From Trifolium pratense (Eukaryota > Streptophyta > Magnoliopsida > Fabales > Fabaceae): a stretch of DNA of 64,000 bases. The stretch spans positions 51,854,439 to 51,918,438 of the forward strand of contig NC_060062.1 of NCBI RefSeq assembly GCF_020283565.1, read 5' to 3'. Positions 11,567-22,427 of this stretch are shown one piece after another. Position numbers and translations under genes: made by a program. The stretch's first letter is position 1, and the number at the start of each line of letters is the position of its first letter. The notes under the pieces are model-generated. The model made no database searches and was not told where the DNA came from. It saw only the letters and a list, made by a program, of their open reading frames with translations.

Positions 11567-12471
11567 TTTTTCTGGCAGGCCTGGTGTGCAGGTCCTGCCA
11601 TTACAATATTAACATCAAAAAGGGGATTTTTTTGCATGATGATGTCAGCCTCAGCAACCCTTGTAGCAGTTATCTCTTCATCCACTTGCATATCCTGGTT
11701 CAACATTTCATTTTCATTCCTTGGTCTTTTCTTTGGTACTCCCTCTTCAGCTTGAATACTTGTTGCTTCTCCTTTCAAAAGCTTCTGATATGGAATCATT
11801 GTCAGGCCCAAGGAGCTAGCGTTGTTGGGTAGCATGTGTTTTGGGCTAGTAATAATAGCTGTCAGCAGAGTACTATCAATACCCCCTTTGAAATTTGTCC
11901 CCGAGCTTGTTCCCCCTCTCTCCATTTGATGAGTAATAGGCTGACTTGGTTGTGGGCCTACAGGAATGATCATGTTTTGCTCATTTACATTCCTTGATCT
12001 GTTACTTCCACCCTCATCATTAACGTTCATCAGCTTTCCACTAAACACATCAAAACGGATCCAACATTGATTACCCGTGTTAATGCCTTCCAATACTTCC
12101 TCCATCAGTTTGAAAAAAATGAGTCTTCTTGTGCTGGCATCACGACCAATTTTAATTCTGCCATGAATAGCATGAAGCCTAACGTCAGCGTTAATAACTG
12201 CATTGTCTGTACCTGCATTGACTCCAGTATTAAACGCACCACCGCGACTGCCTCTGCCGGTGCTCCGACCGCCCCTCAACCATTTGTTGGCGGTGACTCC
12301 TCCATTAGTGTTGCCATTCTCTGCCTTTAAGTAGTTCCCCCAGCCCCTCTCGCCTGCATCATATCCTGACTCAAGTTTCTTGCTGCAGTAATTTTCTGTA
12401 TGACCTATGATGCCACAAACAAAGCAGAAGTTACCCAGCTTTTCATATTTGAAGTAAACCTGAACCGGTTC
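11563..12471 (-). pseudogene. LINE ORF1, C-terminal part with CCHC zinc knuckle
   Basis: The frame holds FKYEKLGNFCFVCGIIGH with the C-x2-C-x4-H-x4-C knuckle of plant L1 ORF1, a nucleic-acid-binding protein that packages element RNA. Downstream is a low-complexity Gly/Asn/Arg tail. The N-terminal RNA-binding domain that normally precedes the knuckle is absent because the element is 5'-truncated at about 12471, exactly at the inversion junction. The stop overlaps the ORF2 start. An annotated start would be artificial; this is a fragment. Confidence 0.85.
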
Positions 12472-13779
12472 CGCATTGGTACCGGAGAGAACATAAGTAT
12501 TTGGGAGCAAAATTGGCTCAAGGAAGGCATGTCAATTCCCATACCTTCTGATATGCAGCATGTTGGTGATATTACAACAGTAAAAGATCTCATGTTGCCA
12601 TACTCAAAATCATGGGACTTTGCCAAAATATGTGACATATTTGATAGTAGTATTGTCAGGAAAATTATGCAGACCCCTCTCTTTGCTTCAGTGTGTGACG
12701 ACAAATTAGTGTGGAAGATGGAACAAGATGGCAATTACTCCGTACGCAGCGCTTACAAATATTGTGTTAACATTAGAGGCAGTCACGACAGATACGGCGT
12801 TGCTGGCCATTGGAATCAGATCTGGCGCGCGAAAATTCCACCAAAAGTGAAGAACCTTCTTTGGCGTATAGGTCGGAACGTATTACCAACGCGCAAGAGA
12901 CTAAATAGCCGCGGTGTACAATGTCCGGTGCAATGTGCTATTTGTAACGACGCAGAAGAAGACATCTTGCATGTGCTGTTTATGTGTATGACAAGTAGGC
13001 GTTGTTGGCAGCGAGCAGGGCTATGGAATCATGTAAATGCAGGTCTGAATACTAATAATAATATTGATGATAATCTGTTCTCAGTTTTGCACAGGCTAGA
13101 CAAAGATCAGCAAGAATTCTTTAGTGTGATGGTGTGGAGTATATGGAAGCGCAGAAATAATCAAGTATGGGATAATATCACCGACTCCGACCAAACTGTG
13201 GTAGAACGAGCTAGACATTTAATAACAAGCTGGCGCGATGCACAACAGATCCGCTCTCTAACCAACACTGTTCAGACAGTCCCGCAGAAGATGATTTGGG
13301 TCAAGCCCAGTCATGGAAGGTACAAGTGCAATGTAGATGCTTCTTTTTCCCTTACTCATAACAAAGTGGGTATTGGTATGTGTATAAGGGATGACCATGG
13401 AAGGTTTGTGGCTGCCAGAACACAATGGGTTGAGCCTATTCTTGATGTGGAGCATGGAGAAGCCATTGGTTTGTTACAGGCTTTAAAATGGGCGGTGGAC
13501 CTACAATTACACGACATAGACTTTGAGATGGATTGCAAACGGGTAGTAGATAGTCTTTATAGCAAAAGAACCTATTTTTCTGATCTTGGAGCTATCTTAG
13601 GTGATTGTAGAACTATTTTAGCTTCTACTCTTGTGAACTCTCATGTTAAGTTCATCCGGAGACAAGCAAATGAAGTTGCTCATAGGCTTGCCGGGGCGGC
13701 TACATCGTTAGCTAGTTTCCATAATTTTATCGATATTCCTACATGTATTTACGATATTATTATGAATGAAATGAGATAA
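12472..13779 (+). pseudogene. LINE ORF2, 3' part: zf-RVT and RNase H
   Basis: This is the continuation of the inverted ORF2, on the opposite strand. It begins RIGTGENISIWEQNWL, then a zf-RVT region (KIPPKVKNLLWRIGRN, C-x2-C with HVLFMC), then an RNase H-like domain with CNVDASF, the acidic GEAIGLLQAL, MDCK and RRQANEVAH. It is open to a stop at 13777-13779, followed by a very short 3' UTR and the A-tail. The frame extends upstream to 12400, but that part is antisense ORF1 and not LINE ORF2. No interruptions are seen. Confidence 0.9.
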
Positions 13780-13809
13780 GCTTTTTACTGTCAAAAAAAA
13801 AAAAAAAAA

Positions 13810-13832
13810 TAAAATTAAACAACAAATTACTT
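13810..13832. repeat. Filler between LINE poly-A and TSD, templated by the flank
   Basis: The 23 bases between the A-run and the right TSD contain TTAAACAACAAATTACTTT, which recurs at the right flank starting about 13856. This looks like a short template-switch copy made during insertion. Confidence 0.6.
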
Positions 13833-13867
13833 TTTTAGCCAAGTAATATTGGAACATTAAACAACAA

Positions 13868-14735
13868 ATTACTTTCTTAGCGACGTTAGAATTTAGCTAT
13901 GTTTAATTAAGCAAAACTAGCTAACCTTAATATTTAAGTCATGATCTATGTCCAAACATTTGTTATAACTTATAAGATTGTTGATCTTGTTTTCAATTTT
14001 TAAGTCTTGTATGTTTATATAAGTACACTTTCGTACGTTTTGAGTAATTGAGGGATATGCAAAATAGAGTACGGGTGGGTCTAAGTTATTGTCAAATCTT
14101 GTCTATCCCAACTTATATTCTTCGGACACCTTTTAATTAGATCTTATGGTATTTTTTTTTAAGTTTGTAGATTTTCTAGGTTTGGATTGTGGTTATATGT
14201 TTTCATGTGTACGGGTGGGTCAATTCATGAAACAGATCACCCAAACTGCATTTTAACCCAACCAAAATAATAATAATTTTAAACAAAATTGTCTAGTACA
14301 AGTACAAGTACAGCTAATTTATTGTAAATCTTCATTAATTTTTATTTTATAAAATATATTGTTTTATTTAAAATATTTTCATGGGAATGAAAGAAAAATT
14401 AGCATTTTCATCAGGGATGATGGGATAAAAATTAAATTTTTATAAAGTTCGTTAGTTAAAGTAAGAACTGAATTCGCACTTTAAAGTTTAAACAATGAAC
14501 TGTGTTTTTCTAGATTTCAAGTTTTTATATTCTTGCAACTTAGCCTCAAAAGAGGGTAAAATAAAAAAGACAGGAGACACACGAGAAGAATATGGAGTGC
14601 AAAAAGAATTTTTTTTGGATATATTATGAGCCTTTAATTTTTTCCAATCACTTGACGGGGTTTGAGATAACATAAGCCCCAATTTGGATAAACCGAATAT
14701 TAGTTTTATAAAAAAAAAAAAAAAAAACTCATTTC
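13868..14735. other. AT-rich intergenic stretch
   Basis: GTACGGGTGGGTC occurs twice (about 14067 and 14210). An A-run at 14709-14727 precedes the next LINE. No gene is recognised. Confidence 0.5.
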
Positions 14736-17112
14736 TCATAATATTTCTCAAAGGTGTTGGCGAGTAGGCTGGCTCGGGTGATTGGTACGCTGATTCCGAA
14801 AACACAGTCAGCGTTTCTGAAAGGGCGACAATTGGTAGATGGGGTTGTTGCGATTAATGAAGCTATTGATTTTGCTAAGAAATCCGGAAAAGAGTGTATG
14901 ATTTTGAAGGTAGACTTTGAAAAAGCGTACGATTCAGTGGATTGGGGTTTTTTAGATTACATGCTTGGGAGGTTCGGTTTTAGTCCTAAATGGAGAGCTT
15001 GGATGAAGTCCTGTGTGTGTGGGGGTAATTTATCGGTGCTTGTCAATGGTTGCCCAACAGAAGAAATACAAATTAGGAGAGGGCTGAAACAAGGTGACCC
15101 CCTAGCTCCTCTTCTTTTTATCTTGGTGGTGGAGGGACTCGGAGGGCTTATGAGAAGGGCAGTGGAAGTCAATAAATTCAGACCGTTCTTGGTGGGGGGA
15201 GTGGAGGTGCCGGTGTCTCTTCTTCAATACGCGGATGATACTTTATGTATCGGGGAGGCTACTGTTGAGAACCTGTGGGTTTTAAAAGCGGTACTGCGGG
15301 GTTTTGAAATGGCGTCTGGATTAAAGGTCAATTTTTGGAAAAGTTGTGTTATGAGAGTTAATGTTACAAATGAGTTCTTGGTTATGGCATCTGACTTCTT
15401 AAATTGCCGTATTGGAAGGACTCCCTTTAAGTATCTCGGGCTCCCGGTGGGGGCAAACTCTCGTAAGATGTCAACATGGGAACCAATGATGGATGTGATA
15501 AAAGGGCGGCTTAACTCGTGGGGTAATAAATATGTGAGTCTTGGTGGTAGAATTGTTCTCATTAATTCGGTGTTGAACGCTATCCCGATTTTCTTTCTCT
15601 CTTATTTGAAAATGCCGAGTAAAGTATGGCGGGAATTGGTGAAAATCCAAAGAAAGTTCCTATGGGGTGGTCTCTCCAGCCGTGCAAAAACTTGCTGGGT
15701 TAAGTGGGAAGACATATGTAGGCCGAAAAAGGAAGGAGGATTAGGAATCAGAGACCTTCGGTTAGTGAATATCAGCCTCTTGGCAAAATGGAGGTGGAAA
15801 TTAATGTTTCAAGATCATGAAGTTTGGAAGGAGATAGTCACGGCTAGATATGGGAGAGACATCATTGGTAAGAAGGATATTGGGGTGGTAGATGCTCCTA
15901 GAACGGCATCGTTATGGTGGAAAGATTTATGCTCACTAGACTCTAATGATGGCTGGTTTCGAACAGCTGTTGGGAAAAAAGTGGGGAGGGGTGATGCGAC
16001 GTCGTTTTGGAATGAGGTGTGGATAGGTAACCAATCGCTAAGGCAACGTTTTCCGCGGCTTTTTGGTATATCTAGTCAACAAAATGATGTTATTAAAGAT
16101 ATGGGTAGAATGATGGACGGGCGTTGGCATTGGGAGTTTACTTGGCGACGTGAAAGGTTTGTGTGGGAAGAGGAACATTACGGTCAATTTGTTGAGATTC
16201 TCGCTCCTTTTATTCCAGTGGAAGCCAATGATAGATGGTTGTGGCTTGGCGATGGGATTCAAGGATTCACAGTAAACTCCGCATATTTACTTTTGGAGAA
16301 TGCTGCTCCAATTCGACGAACTCTGGATCCTTTAGAATCTTTTGTTTTTAAGAATTTGTGGAAAAGCGCGGCTCCATCTAAAGTGTGTGCATTCTCTTGG
16401 CAATTGTTCTTGAATCGGATTCAAACAAAAGATAATCTGCATAAAAGAAGGTTGTTGCTAGATAACAACCAGCGTTGTAATATGTGCAGTTTACAGAACG
16501 AATCGGCAATTCATCTCTTCCTTCATTGCGGGGTTGCTACAAAGGTTTGGTATGAGATCACTAGATGGCTGGGACTGTTTCTGATTATACCTCATAATTT
16601 GTTTACTTCTTTTGCGATGTTTATTACAAGTGCACGGAGAAAAAATGAAAAGGCTGGTTTAAGACTGATTTGGCATGCCTTTGTTTGGGTTATTTGGAGC
16701 GTGAGAAACGACTGTATTTTTAATAACAGGATTGTAAATGTTGAAGAGGTTGTTGACCAGATAAAACTTTTATCGTGGAAATGGTTCATTGGTAGAATGG
16801 CGAAGGGCCCTTGTATGCTATACGAATGGAAGTGGTGCCCGATGGATTGTTTAAGCAGATGATGGAGGAGTGTATTGTGTTCTGGCTTGGGGTTTTCTGC
16901 TGCTGTCTTGTGTCTGTAGTGGTGCTTTTTTTGCTGGTGGTCAGTGTTTAGTTGCTCTACCAGTGTTTAGCTCCCTCCTGCTTCTTTTGGTTGCTGCTTG
17001 TTTTATTTCTCTGTAATACTTTGTTTGTTGTACCACCTGAACATGTCTTATGCTCTTGGTTGGTTTTAATAAAAGCTTCACCTTTTGCTGCTCAAAAAAA
17101 AAAAAAAAAAAA
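14736..17112 (+). mobile_element. 5'-truncated L1-type LINE (LINE-C)
   Basis: It runs from inside the reverse transcriptase to an A-run at 17094-17112, with an AATAAA signal at 17068-17073 in the 3' UTR. AAAACTCAT occurs just before the LINE (about 14727) and again after the tail (about 17114), a possible short TSD. It is a different lineage from the 8.8-13.8 kb LINE: no RNase H domain follows the zf-RVT region. Confidence 0.85.
14754..16862 (+). pseudogene. LINE-C ORF2 fragment: reverse transcriptase and zf-RVT
   Basis: About 700 residues are open. The RT motifs in order are KTQSAFLKGRQLVDG, LKVDFEKAYDSVDW, RRGLKQGDPLAPLLF and the catalytic YADD (about residue 160), then the thumb (FKYLGLPVGAN, GGRIVLINSVLNAIP), the WKDL/FWNEVW region and a zf-RVT domain (CNMCSLQNESAIHLFLHC). 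The start position is a GTG codon inside the RT, not a real start: endonuclease, ORF1 and the RT N-terminus are missing and the frame is lost upstream of 14750. It is a dead 5'-truncated copy with an otherwise intact frame. Confidence 0.9.
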
Positions 17113-17414
17113 GAAAACTCATGAGATAACATTTTAAAGTGGAATAAAGAAATGTTTAAAGTGATTTTCACAATCTAACGTGACATCATGAAACCTTAAT
17201 CCTGCAAACTTTTTTTTTTGTTGACAAACTTAATCCTGCAACCTTAACCTTAACAAATATATATATTTGCTATTGTCAATTGAGACTTCACTTAGTGCAG
17301 AATCCAACTCACCATAATGATATTTAATTTGCTTTCCTTTATATCGCCATACATGAATTAGGATTTGCAGTAAAAGATAGCTTAGTAGTTAGATCGGACT
17401 GTACATATTTTATA

Positions 17415-17682
17415 CTATTTACGTCCCTAAAATGCTTAATATTTTTAAAATGCTAATAAAAATTATATTTAATTGTTTATTTAACAAATCAAAACAAATT
17501 GTTTATTAATTGTTTATTAATAAAAATTATAAAAATTTAATATTTTTAAAATGCTAATAAAAACAAATTGAACAAGATCTTATATGCTAATATTTATATT
17601 TATATATTATTAAAAAAATACAGTCAAAACAAGGTAAATGAATAGTATATTTTTGTCAAACAGGAATTAGGGACGGAGGTAG
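17415..17682. mobile_element. Decayed Stowaway-like MITE
   Basis: The left end ACTATTTACGTCCCTAA and the right end TTAGGGACGGAGGTAG are imperfect inverted copies, flanked by TA at 17413-17414 and 17683-17684. The interior is AT-rich with internal direct repeats (TTTAATATTTTTAAAATGCT type). Confidence 0.55.
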
Positions 17683-17684
17683 TA

Positions 17685-19340
17685 GTGATTTTGACTTTTT
17701 TTTTTTATTTAACAAATCAAACTTTTTTTATACAATCAATTCGAACTTATAAATTTAAATCGACTAATTTTAATTAAACAATTGAACGTAATTGTATTTT
17801 TAAGTGACTTTGATATTTTTTTTAAATACATTGGACAAGGGGAGGCTCCTATGCATTTGCGCCATAGACCATGGCATAAGGCCTCGTATAAATGGGTGTC
17901 TTTTTTTTTGGGTGTCTAAAAAATTATATGATAATAACATTAGTAAATTAGCGGTAAAAATAAGGGATTGTAGATCTCAAAATAAAGCATTCACGTATTT
18001 GAGAATCTTTTGATAAAAAAAATATATGTTAGTTTCTCTTTATTCTAAAATGAAAGATTTATTAATTACAAAATGTCTTAAAATTCATATTATTATATTG
18101 TAAAGGGTCCTAACGATAATTTTTTTAAACGTTTTTAGTTAATCAGTATACAATCATTTTATCAAATAGAGAGTGTGATAGACATTAACTTGTTTATCAA
18201 ATTTTTTTTTATGATAGTGACACAAATAATTATTTTTAATATTATTAATATTATTTGCAATTTAAATTTTGAAGATATTTTTTTCAATTATTTATATTTT
18301 TTCAAAACCGTACTTTTCGTGTTAACACTTTTTATAAAGAAAAGTTAGATTAATTATAGGTCTTGAGGATTTCATTGAGCAAATAAAATAAATTTAATAT
18401 TTTTTTCAATAGAAGTTTGATTTCATTGTAAAATAGTCACTCGAATTTTAAACCCAAATTTTTTTTTTTATTGAAATATATTTTTTTCTTTTCAACTTTT
18501 TGACAATTGTTACATATTATACTCTTTAAAATTATTTTGCACCAATATATATTTTTTAAATTAAGAGCATAATGACATTAAAGAGAATAGGATTTTGAAC
18601 CAAATTTTGTTTACTACATTTTGTGTGTGTTTGTTTTTATTTTTAGGTAACTTAGTGGATAAAATTCCATATTTCTTAAAGGTGACTAAATTGGAGTGTA
18701 TATAAGGAGTTTAAACTTCGACTCCTGCATATAAAATGTGATGTCCCTATCAATCGTAGGAATTCAAAATGAAAACTTAGAATTATAAGTTAGTCGATCT
18801 ATTAGGATATGATGGTATTATTGATTTTTATTTATTTAAATGACTTTGCAATATTTTGAATGCATATGGAATTCAAATTCCAAAAGCAAGAACTACTCTA
18901 TTAATTATTTCGTAATATAAAAACTATTCCATTAATTATATTTTAATAATTTAAATTAATATAAGGAGTACTACAACCACCGTACAAAAAAGTTATGTTC
19001 TAATCAATCAATAACAAAATATATAGTGGACTAATATAATTAATACCAAAAATAAATAAAATTATGCAGCATCTCCATATACCATACTATAGTACCAGAA
19101 TAGCCTTAATCAGATCTAAGATGTTCTTTATTTCAACTTTTCCCTCTCCTTAAAAAAAATAAAAATAAATCTAATTCCTTATCAATATTCATAAAGATCA
19201 AACTACAACATATCCTTAAAATCAGCCCTTCTTGTAAAAACTTGAAGAAAAAACACAAAAGGTATCCAAAATTCCTCAAAACTTTCACAATAATTATATA
19301 ATAACATCAAAACTTGTAAGCACATATAATATATGCTTAT
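17685..19340. other. AT-rich stretch downstream of the CEP gene
   Basis: Over 1.6 kb without recognisable coding sequence, terminal repeats or known repeat families. Short frames present are random. Confidence 0.5.
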
Positions 19341-19341
19341 A

Positions 19342-19510
19342 GGTAATTAAAGAGACTAAAAATAAGAAGAAAAGAGAAATTTGAAAGACTTGGATCCTCT
19401 ACATAACTGCGATACATTTTAACAGTAATTAAAGAGACTAAAAATAAATGAAAGATAAATCAGAAAGACCGAAATCTTCTATAGTTGTATTACTACTACA
19501 ATATTGTAAC
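19342..19510. repeat. Diverged direct repeat, about 83 bp apart
   Basis: GTAATTAAAGAGACTAAAAA occurs at about 19343 and 19426 with related sequence after each copy, 3' of the CEP gene. It is probably a local duplication in the 3' flank. Confidence 0.6.
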
Positions 19511-19557
19511 CGTAGAAGATCCAATTTCGACCGGGTCAAGCGCAAAATCCTTGTATG

Positions 19558-19815
19558 TTAAGGACTATTTGGTGGTGTATCATGGCCCACACCAGGACTA
19601 TGACCAGGACTAGTTGGACGAAAAGCATCACCTTGACCATCCTTGTCATCATTTTTAGTATACCAACCAAAAGAAGGAGCTTGTGGACTCCTCAACAAAA
19701 CTCTAGGGATAGCTGGTGGTGCTTGAACATTCTTCCCTAAAACTTCCATTAACCCAAAATTTTGCACAAGAATAAGATAAACAAGAAAGCTTAACATAAC
19801 GGTTTTCTCTTCCAT
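19558..19815 (-). CDS. CEP family secreted peptide hormone precursor
   Basis: This is an 85-residue intronless frame from ATG at 19815. Residues 1-29 form a signal peptide: a short charged start (MEEKTV) then a hydrophobic core (MLSFLVYLILVQNFGLM). A variable linker follows, then one C-terminal CEP domain at residues 64-78, AFRPTSPGHSPGVGH, preceded by Asp and followed by a 7-residue tail. The Pro, Ser and His positions match the CEP consensus. CEPs are secreted, processed to about 15-residue hydroxyproline-bearing peptides and perceived by LRR receptor kinases of the CEPR/CRA2 type; in legumes they act in nitrogen-demand signalling, lateral root growth and nodulation. Upstream GTG would extend the frame by one codon, but ATG is the sensible start. 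It is the only host gene I can support. Whether it is expressed cannot be judged from sequence. Confidence 0.92.
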   Translation of the reverse strand: MEEKTVMLSFLVYLILVQNFGLMEVLGKNVQAPPAIPRVLLRSPQAPSFGWYTKNDDKDGQGDAFRPTSPGHSPGVGHDTPPNSP

Positions 19816-19890
19816 CACTAGAGCTAGAAGATTAATATTTAAAACAAGTAATTAATTAAGTGATGTCTTTGATGAGCTTGTTGAGAGTGG

Positions 19891-19897
19891 TATTTAA
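19891..19897 (-). promoter_or_regulatory. Candidate TATA box of the CEP gene
   Basis: TTAAATA on the minus strand, about 76 bases upstream of the ATG. It would leave a leader of roughly 45 bases if transcription starts about 30 bases downstream. No other element stands out in the short upstream region before the retroinsertion at 20034. Confidence 0.4.
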
Positions 19898-20033
19898 CAT
19901 GAGATTCTTATAAGGTCCCACGTGAGATGATATTCTTAAGTTTTTCAACATGATGATAAATTAAAGGATTAATAGCACATGGATGTGTCGCTTAAATATT
20001 GATCAATGGGCAGAGAGATAAAGGTGTTTAAGC

Positions 20034-20093
20034 ACTTAATTACTTTCTCTGCTTATCAAAAAAAAAAAAAAAAAAAACTTAATTACTTTCTCT
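20034..20093 (+). mobile_element. Tail-only retroinsertion with 17-bp TSD
   Basis: ACTTAATTACTTTCTCT at 20034-20050 is repeated exactly at 20077-20093. Between them are only GCTTATC and an A-run of about 20. It is the product of target-primed reverse transcription that stopped almost at once, by a LINE or a LINE-mobilised RNA. It lies about 220 bp upstream of the CEP start codon. Confidence 0.85.
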
Positions 20094-20454
20094 AATTAGT
20101 AAGTCCAGCATTTGTTGGCTATCCTAGTGATTTCCTATTAAGTCAAAACTTGTAAACAAAGTTTTGATCATTAGATTAGACAACACTAAGAACACTTGGA
20201 TTTAATAATATGCTTAATTCAAAAATGGTAAATTTAATTCTTCCACTAAGTAAACTCAATCTTCTCTTCGCCTCCTTTTTTTTTCTCTGTGGAAATACAG
20301 CCGGTTTTAGATCGACTGTCGTAGGCTTTTCACACAGTTTAATGTAATAATCGATCTTGATCGTTGTTTTAATATTGGACGGTTTAGATTTCAACTCAGT
20401 TTTATCATGTGAATTAATCTTAGTCATTCATCTTGATCTCGATCCTTAACTCAG

Positions 20455-20458
<4 letters not shown>
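20094..20458. other. Intergenic stretch upstream of the CEP gene, nothing recognised
   Basis: AT-rich, with no frame or repeat that I can identify. It may hold distal CEP promoter elements. Confidence 0.4.

Positions 20459-20536
<78 letters not shown>
20459..20536. repeat. (TA)n microsatellite
   Basis: About 78 bases of uninterrupted TA at the left border of the foldback element. Confidence 0.97.
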
Positions 20537-20538
<2 letters not shown>

Positions 20539-20666
20539 TTTTGGCTAACATGCACAAGTGCACCATATGGTGCATGACTGCATGGTGCACAAATCATCGA
20601 TTCCATTATAACGAATACGAATTTTACAAAATCCACCGTTGGATTGAAAGTTTATATCATATAGAT

Positions 20667-21863
20667 TGAAATTCTGGTACACAGTAGACAAGTGTTGTCC
20701 ACGATGTTCAGACACTTGTCGTAACACTTGTCTTAGCAGTAAGAACAATAAAGCAGAGCATTAAAAACAGATACTGAAAAGCATAAACAACACACATAAT
20801 TGTTAACCCAGTTCAGCCTAACAGCCTAATCTGGGGGATACCAATCCAGGAGGAAATTTACTATCAGCAGTATTAATTCAGAGCTAAACTCCCCCGTTTA
20901 CAACTCCTCACTTAATCCCTACCCAATGCAACTTCTACCTAGGAACTCCTAGAAATGAGACCTCGTCTCACTTCCCTCAACCTTACAACCAGTAAGGATT
21001 TCAATAACAACAGAATGGAGACACTCTCCTTGACAAAGATGAAGACACACTTCAATAACATCACCACCTAGCCAACGACTAAGTTCACAATTTGGAGTTG
21101 CTTAAAAGCTTCCTCCAATTACAATACTCAACTCATTACCTATAGGTTTCTGAGTGAGGACATAGTGACCATCTCACAACCCGAGTGGTTCACTTTACAC
21201 CAACTCTCCTAGAGAGTGGCTTAAAGACACGAAACCCTAAAAGACTACATCTTTGATATTCTATTTTTGCTTCAAGTTTCGGTGAGTAAAATAGGGTTAG
21301 CAGCACCCTTTAAATAGCAGAGCCTCGTGGGCTTTTCACAATGATCCAGCTCCAAGAAATCTTCTAGATGCAAAATATATATTTTTACCAAATCTTTCTT
21401 TGCATCAAATATTCCTCCCATAAATATATTTGTTGTAAATATATTTTAAAATTAAATCTTCTAATCTTCTTGAAGCACAAAGATTTATTTGAAATAAATC
21501 TTTTATATTTTCTGCAGCAATCTTCACAAGATATATTTTTGAAACAAATATTATATTTTCTAAAAGTTATTTTATTCCTTTAGAAAATAGAACTAGGGTT
21601 CAGCTGCCTTCTGAAACACATTGATCACGTGCGCCTTGTTGAGTAAGAAACCACGAAACAATTCTTCAATCAAATCTTTGAAAGATTGAGTAGAAAATAA
21701 AAACGCTAGCTGGCGCGAACAATCAGACATACAAGTGTTGTTACATCTGTCTCAACACTTGGTGTACGCACATATGTCTCAACACTTGGGGTCAGCACAT
21801 ATGTCTCAACACTTGGCTAAAATATGTTTTTGCAAAATGTAGCCAACATACAAAAACCCAACA
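20667..21863 (-). repeat. Sirevirus-1 3' LTR
   Basis: 1197 bp. Repeated ATGTCTCAACACTTGG words lie near 21740-21820. The inverted pair GACAAGTGTT/AACACTTGTC sits near 20687-20725. A TATA-like CTATTTAAAGG (minus) is at about 21308-21318. It has the same length as the 5' LTR. Confidence 0.9.
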
Positions 21864-22064
21864 ATCTCCCCCTTTGGCAAATTTTGGCTAAAACAATATT
21901 AGACCACTATATAGAGAGATACAGTATTACCTTTCCTTCGAGTCAACATGATCACACAACTAGGAAAGAAAGTAACACATAATAAAACTACTTCCAAGAG
22001 AGGTAGGTAGCATCAGAGGCAATGCAACAGCGGAATAAACACATATAGCCTCACAAAGCAGATA

Positions 22065-22199
22065 GAGAGAAATAAACTCTCACAGTGGATTCAAAGATAG
22101 GAGAAATAAACTCCTACAATCAGAGTACATCCATTCAACAAAAGATCACCAGGGAAAAATAAATTCCCACAAATATAGAACTAGGAAAAATAAATTCCC
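22065..22199 (-). repeat. Stem-loop array with constant AAATAAA loop (Sirevirus-1, part 1)
   Basis: Four interrupted palindromes, arms/loop: GAGAG-AAATAAA-CTCTC (22065-22081), TAGGAG-AAATAAA-CTCCTA (22098-22116), GGGAA-AAATAAA-TTCCC (22052+100 bp unit, 22152-22168), GGAA-AAATAAA-TTCC (22184-22198). Read on the element's sense strand the loop is TTTATTT. Arms differ between units yet stay complementary. Confidence 0.9.
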
Positions 22200-22427
22200 A
22201 GCCACCAGAGAATAAAGCCAAGATGTCTCAGCATTTGGCATCACACTTGTCACTTATTCATACTACCACTCCCCCTGAATTTGTGCATGACAGAGAACAA
22301 GCATACAATGTAGTCAACCATAGGAACTACAACATCCTTGTAATAGTAGAAGCATTCAATCAGAGTGATCAACGCTTAATAGTTGTTGTAGACACACATG
22401 TGTGCATTCCTAAATAAGCATGTACAA

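Larger units (their letters stand above)
8757..13867. mobile_element. L1-type LINE with internal inversion (twin priming), 35-bp TSD
   Basis: The same 35-bp sequence flanks the locus at 8757-8791 and 13833-13867. Directly after the left copy, at 8792, comes a minus-strand segment holding the 3' part of ORF1 and the endonuclease-RT part of ORF2. At about 12471 it meets a plus-strand segment holding the rest of ORF2, which ends in an A-run at 13793-13809. The ORF2 peptide stops at GGCK on the minus piece and resumes at RIGTGENISIW on the plus piece. LINE-A in this window carries KW-x-IGTG across the same point, so only about one codon is lost. One TSD pair around both pieces means one insertion event. 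Confidence 0.93.

Noticed and set aside
12400..13779. A separate plus-strand gene next to a minus-strand LINE
   Set aside because: It is the 3' part of the same ORF2, inverted relative to the rest and inside the same TSD pair; its upstream 70 bases are antisense ORF1.
17804..18013. 69-residue plus-strand frame
   Set aside because: AT-rich random frame with no recognisable feature.
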